From Owenia fusiformis (lineage: Eukaryota > Annelida > Polychaeta > Sabellida > Oweniidae): a DNA stretch of 60,000 bases. Shown here one piece after another: positions 51,929 to 60,000 of this stretch. The position numbers and the translations under genes were made by a program. Below the pieces are notes generated by a model. That model did not search any database and was not told where the DNA came from. It saw nothing but the letters and a program-made list of their open reading frames with translations. The first letter of the stretch is position 1. Every line of letters starts with the position of its first letter. The stretch is taken from the NCBI GenBank assembly GCA_903813345.2, contig CAIIXF020000001.1:40581366-40641365 (forward strand). The letters are read 5' to 3'.

Positions 51929-54900
51929 AAAGGAATTATGTTATGTACTACCATTCTAGTATTACAATCTTTCATTAACTCTCTATTAATATTTCTTCAA
52001 GATTCATTAGATCCATTCAACATAAAGCATGACTGAATCCCTTTAACCTCTGACTCATCTGACACTCAAAATGGTCAAACACAATTCCATGATTCAAATG
52101 TACGTTATCAGAGATGAATGTTATAAATTAATCCACTCTCATGGAAATGATAAATTACAATTACTTTGTAAGAATTGTGCTTTAATGCAGCACATAGTGC
52201 ATTGGAATTCCCAGCAGATGCATAAAGTAGAATGTAAGATGGTGACAAATACAAACAATTTCTCTAAGTTGCCATAAAAGAATTATTAACACTGACCAAA
52301 TTACAAACACTGAATTTGAATATGATTTCTACTGAGTGACTGTCTGTTAAGAAGTGAGTACCCCATGGCTCATTTGGCATCAAAACCAATATCAAACAAA
52401 AAATCTAGAATATGTTTACTTTTTGGGTAGGAAGAAATATGACCAGTGATACCAGAATTCTAGAAATGAATCCCATGTTATATTACAAAGTGAGTGTTTT
52501 TGCGAGTCTTGTGACTTGGACATGCTGTTTATACATTCATGACAAGTTGTTTATGAACCTGTCAACCAGTCAGACACTAGTTCCATTTTCATATACATCT
52601 AAAACATTCTTGACTTTATTACACAATATGATATGAAGAGTCCATAACAGAGCAGAAAGTTCACTTCACTTGAAATGAGTTAGAAGAAAATTGATAACAC
52701 AAGTACTTCGTATAGCAATGGCATTGAGATTTCCTTTAAAGTCTGAACCCAGTCGGCATTATTTTGCAATACGTATATTTCCATCAAAGGATAAGTATAG
52801 CGATTCGTACAAGAGGACAATGAGTTTGAACTTATCATGATCCTACGAGCTTATGCAACTGTGAGACTTTGGCATAATAAATCTTCCTAAATGGTACGCT
52901 TGAAACATGGTTCTATTCATTCCATCCATTAGGCATTCAGAATCTTATAATTGTTTTTCAATATGTCATCTTATGATTATGTTCAAACAGCGCATAAAAA
53001 GAACAAAATGCAATTACATTTTCTAATATTGATTTTGACGGCACAAAGGATTCTCTCTCTGCTGCATGTCCGTGTATCAGTTATGGGGTTGCATGAGGTG
53101 CAACTTCCAATTTCAATCACTTTGACAAATTAAAAAATGGTTTTACACTTCCATTTTTACCAGGATTAGTCGTTCTAATGAAACAACATTTTGGAAATTT
53201 ATATACTTGTTTACATGATACATCTGGATTGATTTTCCTGTCAAGATGTGTGCTTTTTAATTTTGGCATTATGACATTTCATTGGAAATATTCTGAGTAT
53301 TCAGGAAGTATTGTATGAGTTTAATTTACCGTTTTCTGATTCTGTTCTTAGAATTGAATCCAAATCCCCTTGCGGTTTATACATTTTCCATTTGCACTTG
53401 TTCTCTCAAATACATTTCCGAACATAAATTTTTCAAAACCTGAATGACTGAAATATCTTGCAAACATTACAAATACATCTGAAATACAATTTTTCAAATT
53501 ATCTGGTCTTTCCTTGCATAAATAACAGATTTGACACACTGAAGCATGAAATTCCTTCAAAGGGAATTGAAATATATCAACTCGGATCTGAGGCCAAATA
53601 CATGGAAGGAATATCAAACATGGTCGCTAACATCAAAACTACAATAATATTTGAATCAGTCGATAAATGCAATATTAGAGCTAGGATGGAGACAAATTGA
53701 AGCCCATCCATGCATTTCTGATGAACATTCTAATCCCCAATCAGTGTTTCCGAGCCTCTTTATCTTATTTATGCTGACCAGGGAACTAGAAGTCTCTTTA
53801 TGAGTACAAGTCAAAAAAACATCATCGCTGACTTTTGAATCTCAAGTCATTTTTCTCTTATTTCAGATATTGAAGTAAGATTTTCAGAATCTCATTCAAT
53901 ATATCTTGAAAAAGATTTGCGTTTATGATTACAAATAATTAGAATGATTTAACAATTAAACAAGTCCAAAGCACACAATTGAAAATTTCATGGAGGGAAT
54001 GGAAAATCGTCATGAGACAACCATCTTAACTTGAATCTTATGATGGACAAAATATCAAAATACATTTTTCTTTTCTGAGTTTCAGTTTTTTGGTATAAAT
54101 GATTATCTAAGTACATATGTCATTGATTTTCAATTAGGTTTTAAGAGGATTCCAAATCTACCTGTGAAACTCTTATTTGCTCTGGCAGGTTTCTTAAAAT
54201 CAATTAGAGGTTTATTTTTCTGTTATCGGCACTTATAGTCCTATCTTGTTGTTTTTATCGCTTTCAAAATAAGACAAATGTTTGTTGATCACACAAAACA
54301 TGTCCAAGACAAATACAAGTTGCTACTTTATGCATCTGTAAACACAATCCTTACAATACTGAAATTAAATAGCACCATGTGTATTGCCATTAGGATAACA
54401 TATGAAAACAGCCCTGTGTCAAAGGCCCTTGTTTTACATTGAATTCTTTTATTGAGATTAATCATGGTAAAGAATTTAATCTGTTGATAGGGCATTATGA
54501 AAATGTATTTTAATCAAAATTGTGGGAAATTGCAGATGTGCTGCAAATATTGCGGCAAAGGAGTGTTTTGTTTTTTTTGAATGCTGAAAGTATGTTATAC
54601 AATAAGACTTGATACAAAAAAGTTTTTACATTATTTTTGGTTCATTTCAAGGGAATTTGGTTTTAACATTTGATGTTTTTTATGAAAGTTATTATCTTGT
54701 TGAAAATTTTGCTCTAAAAATTGTCCAATGTACGAACTTAATACAAATGCATCAAAATGTGAAAATATATTCATTTTTTAGTTGATCTAAAACATGCTGA
54801 TCGATTCCAACATTTCCATTAGGTAGAAATTAGAATGCTTCACTCCCCAATCTCCTCAAAGAATATTTAGCAATATATTCTCAATTAACTCATTTACACC

Positions 54901-56952
54901 TGAGCTACATTGCACAGGTAATTCCTTTGATGTCTTCCACAAATCTCCCATTTTCCACCCAAAGGGAAAAGATAAAAGTAGATCCACTTCATTTCATTTA
55001 TCTGTCTATGGTGGTTATATTAGAGAAAATAGCCTCATCAGCATGCGGCTCTCTACTCTAAAAATCTAATTTATTGGCAAATAAGTTTCATTATCTGAAG
55101 TCCTGGCTACTCTGAGGACTACAAGCTAGTATCAATTACTACACTCTGACTGGGATAGACAATTTTAGTTTTGATGCTTTTAAGATCTTAATGACCCCAA
55201 AAGTACATTTTAATAGGCATTTGAATAAAAAATAAACCCCTTTTGAATGGCCCTTTCTGATTGGACAAAGTTATATCAAAAAATAACACCTTGTTCAAAG
55301 AGTGTAGATGAAACTCTCTTTTAGCAAACTCTTGAACAGAGTAGGTAAAATAAGCCAAGATCCTGTATGTGGTAGATAGTGCATACAACTACTAGGTGCT
55401 CTAAAAAGCAATGTTAAGTGGCTGTAAACCCCTAATGACATACTTAGGGGAGGTTTCAATAGAGCTTTCAATATACGCTTTTGAGCATTTTATTGTCTTA
55501 TTGCAATCAGAATAAAGGCAAATACAATGTCAATTGTACTAAACAGTTTAGTGTGAAATATCTGATATGGACTGATGGAGTCAGTTGAAAAGATTTCAAT
55601 GTTTGGCCTGAGGGATGGATTTAAAAATGGTGGTTATTTATTACAAAACATGTACCAGACCTATTAACATTAACATATACCTATTTACATGTTAATGGTC
55701 TATAACTTGAAAAATAGTTTTTAGTGCATGATGGAGAAAAGACAAACTGGTACTGGTACATGAAAAACATTTTTAGAAGTGATTTTGATATCTAATAGGC
55801 CAGGATGAATTGCATCTTCAAAATATTAAAGATCAATTTCCGTTTTATTTTGATAATAAAGTTTATTATTAGTTGATGAACTCTTCTTCAACTTGCACCT
55901 GAATCTATGAAACTTGTTGGAAAACATCCCATCTATTTGTAATTAAGGAGATGTCTTCTTGGGATATCTACCAGCTTACTGTCTTACCATGTACCAGCAT
56001 TGCTTTTAATTAACACTTTACATCACTCCTTATTATCTAATTAAACTGCAATCAGATAGGAAGCTGAGGGTAACCCGACCTCCCATCTCTCAGCATTATC
56101 TCTGGTACCCAACACACATGTTACCCTGCGCGAGAACTCACCTTTAAACTCACTCTTAAAATTACAAGCGATTTTTTGATCTCATGTATGAATTATAATT
56201 ATCATTATTTGATTGGATGTAAAATCAGGAAAACATTCAAATAAAATCCCATAAAATAATTAAACAGCAACAGTTGAGATTTTTCAGATCTTAACAGAAT
56301 TATCGAAATCGAAAATTATCATTCAGAGGTTGTCAGAGGGATGTGTGACTAGCATATGAGAATTCAGAAAACACACATGGCCAACCAGGAACAGAATCTG
56401 GTTTGGAACAACACTAACAACCTTGAATGAAGTTACAACACAACAAAGATAATTCTAAACACAGTCTGAAAGCAACATTAACCACCTGGAAGAGATTCTG
56501 AGCTAGAAAAAGTTCAAATAAATTACAATCTCGCAAAACACATAGAGTATATAAAGCGTCTAAAAATTTAAGAATTTAATTTTTTGTAAGAGCTTATAAG
56601 ATGAACAGAACTTCATCCTGGTGTTTTATCAGGTATGGTCTCATTAGATAGGTTTGTTTATAAAATGGAAAGATAGTGTGGAAGTTTATGACAAAATAAA
56701 TTGAGTATCACTACAAATCATGACTTTATTAGGCTATTTAATTGAGGTATGTAGGGTTAAGTGGATCCTGTGAAGTTTACATTGAGGTAATGGGATTGCA
56801 TGAAACTGCACAGTAGTCTGTCTTTCCTCTGAACTGTGAAACAATTCACAAATAAACCAGGTTCAATTCAAGTAACATGTTTCATGTTGATTTGTTAAAA
56901 TAATGAACGTACATTCTGTGACTAATTGTCTAGTCATTACTATTTTAGGTAC
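51929..56952. other. long non-coding stretch
   Basis: No gene, RNA gene or repeat array recognised over 5 kb on either strand. The CpG-containing bit near 56120-56160 carries a donor-like AAAG|GTGAGT on the minus strand, but no open frame with an ATG leads into it. Confidence 0.4.
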
Positions 56953-57000
56953 ACAAGGCATAACTATAGAAAAATGTCACCAATGCATTGCACTGGTTAC
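56953..57000 (+). mobile_element. fragment of the ACAAGGC family
   Basis: ACAAGGCATAACTATAG followed by AAAAATGTCACC matches the 5' end only. Confidence 0.45.
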
Positions 57001-57219
57001 TAAATGGTTACTAAAGTAATGTGAAACCTGTAAAGTGGAACACCTCTAGAAGTAGAACACCTACTTCTAAGAGTCCAAAGGGCATGAACTTGGTGTAAGA
57101 CCACACGAAATTTAGTGTATTATATGTATAATATAATATAATATAAAAGTATATATTATATATATAGTTATAATATTATTAAATGGCGTATTATATATAT
57201 AATATAATATAAAAGTATA

Positions 57220-57800
57220 TGTTATATATAGTTATGTATTATATTCTTGTAAATGTGTATATGCATGTATTTATTTATATATTTGTCTCCTCTGGTCCCC
57301 AGTCCCCAGTCCCCAGTAGTTATATATATATTTATATCGGTCTCCAGTCCCTCCTTTATATATGTTTGTGCATATGCATTTACATGTATTTATTTATATA
57401 TTTGTCTCCTCTGGTCCCCAGTCCCCAGTCCCCAGTAGCTATATATATATTTATATCTGTCTCCAGTCCCTCCTTTATATATGTTTGTGCATATGCATTT
57501 ACATGTATTTATTTATATATTTGTCTCCTCTGGTCCCCAGTCCCCAGTCCCCAGTAGCTATATATATATTTATATCGGTCTCCAGTCCCTCCTTTATATA
57601 TGTTTGTGTATATGCATATACATGTACTTATTTATGTATCTGTCTCCTCTGGTCCCCAGTCCCCAGTAGCTATATAATATATTTATATCGGTCTCCAGTC
57701 CCTCCTTTATATATGTTTGTGTATATGCATATGCATGCATCTATTTATATATTAGTCTCCTCTGGTTCCCAGTCCCCAGTCCCCAGTTACTATATATATA
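57220..57800 (+). repeat. array of about 119-bp units, arm 1 of the foldback element
   Basis: Each unit has TTTGTCTCCTCTGGTCCCCA, GTCCCCAGTCCCCAGTAG, a TATATATATTTATATC tract, GTCTCCAGTCCCTCCTTTAT and ATATGTTTGTGCATATGCAT. Five units. The same units form arms 2 and 3. Confidence 0.9.
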
Positions 57801-58091
57801 GGAGAGGTTTTTTTGAAAAACAATTTTGACTTTAAAGCCCCCCATGATTACCAAATTTTCTCAATTTTTTCCTCAATTACAATAAGTCAAAAATCGATGA
57901 TAAATTTGATGCATTTTTTAAAATCGACATTCCCATGTTAATCAATGGGAAATGGTAGGTTTGCCTCAAGTCATATGACAGAATATCCATCCATCTGAGT
58001 CCTTGCAAAAATACGAGTTAGGCAGGCAATTGAATTTGATAACTTTATTTAACAAAAATTGATATGTTTCTTAAAGTTTAACAAAGTTATA

Positions 58092-58833
58092 GGGCTTTAA
58101 AGTCAAAATTGTTTTTCAAAAAACCTCTCCTATATATATAGTAACTGGGGACTGGGGACTGGGGACCAGAGGAGACAAATATATAAATAGATGCATGCAT
58201 ATGCATATACACAAACATATATAAAGGAGGGACTGGAGACCGATATAAATATATATATAGGTACTGGGGACTGGGGACTGGGGACCAGAGGAGACAGATA
58301 CATAAATAAGTACATGTATATGCATATACACAAACATATATAAAGGAGGGACTGGAGACCGATATAAATATATATATAGGTACTGGGGACTGGGGACTGG
58401 GGACTGGGGACCAGAGGAGACAGATACATAAATAAGTACATGTATATGCATATACACAAACATATATAAAGGAGGGACTGGAGACCGATATAAATATATA
58501 TATAGCTACTGGGGACTGGGGACTGGGGACCAGAGGAGACAAATATATAAATAAATACATGTAAATGCATATGCACAAACATATATACAGGAGGGACTGG
58601 AGACAGATATAAATATATATATATATAACTACTGGGGACTGGGGACTGGGGACCAGAGGAGACAAATATATAAATAAATACATGCATATACACATTTACA
58701 AGAATATAATACATAACTATATATAACATATACTTTTATATTATATAATATATATATAATACACCATTTAATAATATTATAACTATATATATAATATATA
58801 CTTTTATATTATACATATAATACACTAAATTTC
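58092..58833 (-). repeat. arm 2 of the foldback element (reverse complement of arm 1)
   Basis: Mirrors 57111-57839 unit by unit, including the inner block GGAGAGGTTTTTT...GACTTTAAAGCCC next to the loop and the outer AT-rich block ending in AAATTTAGTGTATTATATG. Copy-number and small TA-tract differences are the main changes. Confidence 0.85.
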
Positions 58834-58836
58834 AAA

Positions 58837-59298
58837 TGGCGTATTATATATATAATATAATATAAAAGTATATGTTATATATAGTTATGTATTATATTCT
58901 TGTAAATGTGTATATGCATGTATTTATTTATATATTTGTCTCCTCTGGTCCCCAGTCCCCAGTCCCCAGTAGTTATATATATATTTATATCGGTCTCCAG
59001 TCCCTCCTTTATATATGTTTGTGCATATGCATTTACATGTATTTATTTATATATTTGTCTCCTCTGGTCCCCAGTCCCCAGTCCCCAGTAGCTATATATA
59101 TATTTATATCTGTCTCCAGTCCCTCCTTTATATATGTTTGTGCATATGCATTTACATGTATTTATTTATATATTTGTCTCCTCTGGTCCCCAGTCCCCAG
59201 TCCCCAGTAGCTATATATATATTTATATCGGTCTCCAGTCCCTCCTTTATATATGTTTGTGTATATGCATATACATGTACTTATTTATGTATCTAAAA
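58837..59298 (+). repeat. arm 3 of the foldback element, truncated
   Basis: Starts AAATGGCGTATTATATATAT like the inside of arm 1 and follows it closely, apparently without change, for about 455 bp. It stops at TTATTTATGTATCT against the right inverted end. Confidence 0.85.
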
Positions 59299-59435
59299 AA
59301 ATTTCGTGTGGTCTTACACCAAGTTCATGCCGTCCAAAGATTAACTGACTTATTGAACCTCTATAAGGGGAACACCTCCCAAGTGGAACACCTTTTAGAG
59401 GTTCCAAAGGTGTTCAACTTAAACAGGTTTTACTG

Positions 59436-60000
59436 TATAATAATACTTTTTCAGACATATGATGCTGAATATCAGTCACAAAAGGAGGTTATTCAAGATC
59501 ACTATGTGATTTTAAGATATCATCGCTTTTTGGTTGTAACATTCTTGATGGTAAAATAATAAAAATGATTTTTTTAAGCAAAATACCTAAGTGCCATCAA
59601 TCAATGAACCTTTACTTTGTACATTCAAACTGATATCCACATAGACAGGATATATTTTAAAATGTGTCCGTTGAAATTTGAAAATACAAAGGGAAAGATT
59701 GGAGACAAGTAAACATGAAATAAAACACTCTCATTATATAATTAATGTGAAACTGGCAACAGGAAACATTGATTTAAAAAGCATATTAAATTACATCAAC
59801 ATTCTCATTCAAACTCTAAGAGTATACTATAAAGAGGAATCAAAGGCACATAGAAATAATCAGGATAATACAATGCACATCAATACCACTTAGTAGCGAA
59901 ATCAATGTAAAAAGAGCGAAGTAATGAAAACACCAAGCATGAAACATATATAAGCCCAGTCTCACTGACTAGACAAAAACACTTTAGATAATTCCAAGAG
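59436..60000. other. non-coding end of window
   Basis: Nothing recognised. Confidence 0.3.

Larger units (their letters stand above)
57010..59435. mobile_element. composite foldback element with tandem-repeat arms
   Basis: Outer flanks carry AAACCTGTAAAGTGGAACAC on the left and a mirrored block ending AAACAGGTTTTACTG on the right. Inside them a perfect 33-bp inverted repeat (GGCATGAACTTGGTGTAAGA plus CCACACGAAATTT) lies at 57081-57113 and 59299-59331. Within that are arm 1 (57114-57839), a unique loop (57840-58091), arm 2 as reverse complement of arm 1 (58092-58833), and a third arm in arm-1 sense (58837-59298), cut short. There is no transposase. The organisation matches foldback (FB/Galileo-like) elements in which long inverted arms consist of tandem repeats; the class is inferred. 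Confidence 0.75.

Noticed and set aside
56106-56170. Possible first exon of the Cys-rich gene ending AAAG|GTGAGT on the minus strand
   Set aside because: In the phase needed by exon A the frame meets a stop after about 13 codons with no ATG; it could at best be 5' UTR.
57219-59559. Several long overlapping ORFs on both strands with Tyr/Ile/Cys-rich products
   Set aside because: They are translations of the tandem units of the foldback arms; the same repeats are open in several frames and both strands, with no domain.
1-60000. tRNA or rRNA genes
   Set aside because: No segment with recognisable A and B boxes in a cloverleaf, nor rRNA-like sequence, was seen by eye; a covariance-model scan would be needed to exclude a tRNA.

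Overview
This is an AT-rich animal nuclear window. Genes have GT-AG introns with conserved phases, there are polyadenylation signals, and the DNA is full of LTR elements, miniature inverted-repeat elements (MITEs), satellites and minisatellites. The repeat content and gene families suggest a marine invertebrate. A deuterostome such as a hemichordate, echinoderm or amphioxus is a guess; a lophotrochozoan is not excluded.

Layout. 0-2.2 kb: a CTACGG-rich dispersed repeat, then a minus-strand single-pass membrane protein with KCNE (MinK)-like topology. 3.9-5.3 kb: a non-autonomous element with inverted ends. 7.1-8.6 kb: an intronless class A GPCR on the plus strand with a polyA signal. 8.9-11.4 kb: a 412-bp foldback MITE, palindromic GGTCAAC repeats and a second CTACGG repeat. 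11.8-14.1 kb: the long member of a dispersed family whose core is about 14 tandem units packed with AGGTCA/TGACCT. 14.6-24.5 kb: a complete Ty3/gypsy-type LTR retrotransposon with LTRs that look identical and intact gag and pol, inserted into a 152-bp satellite.

25.7-44.1 kb: a minus-strand gene, reconstructed here as 12 phase-compatible exons (541 residues, 5' exon missing). It encodes a Cys-rich ectodomain protein with a hydrophobic C-terminus, resembling invertebrate proteins of the DUF7042-DUF7045 type. Its ectodomain is two tandem copies of one module, and exon phases match between the copies. The intron at 28813-33277 has tandem arrays at both ends. One repeats the splice donor (42-bp unit), the other repeats the splice acceptor (34-bp unit).

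44.1-57 kb: mostly non-coding, with minisatellites, MITEs and short members of the dispersed family. 57.1-59.3 kb: a large palindromic foldback element built of about 119-bp units.

The most unusual items are the intron with amplified splice sites, the canonical -1 frameshift signal (slippery heptamer, 8-nt spacer, perfect hairpin) at the gag stop of the retrotransposon, the AGGTCA-cored repeat family, and the foldback element. The GPCR, the KCNE-like protein and the Cys-rich protein show no evident functional link to one another.
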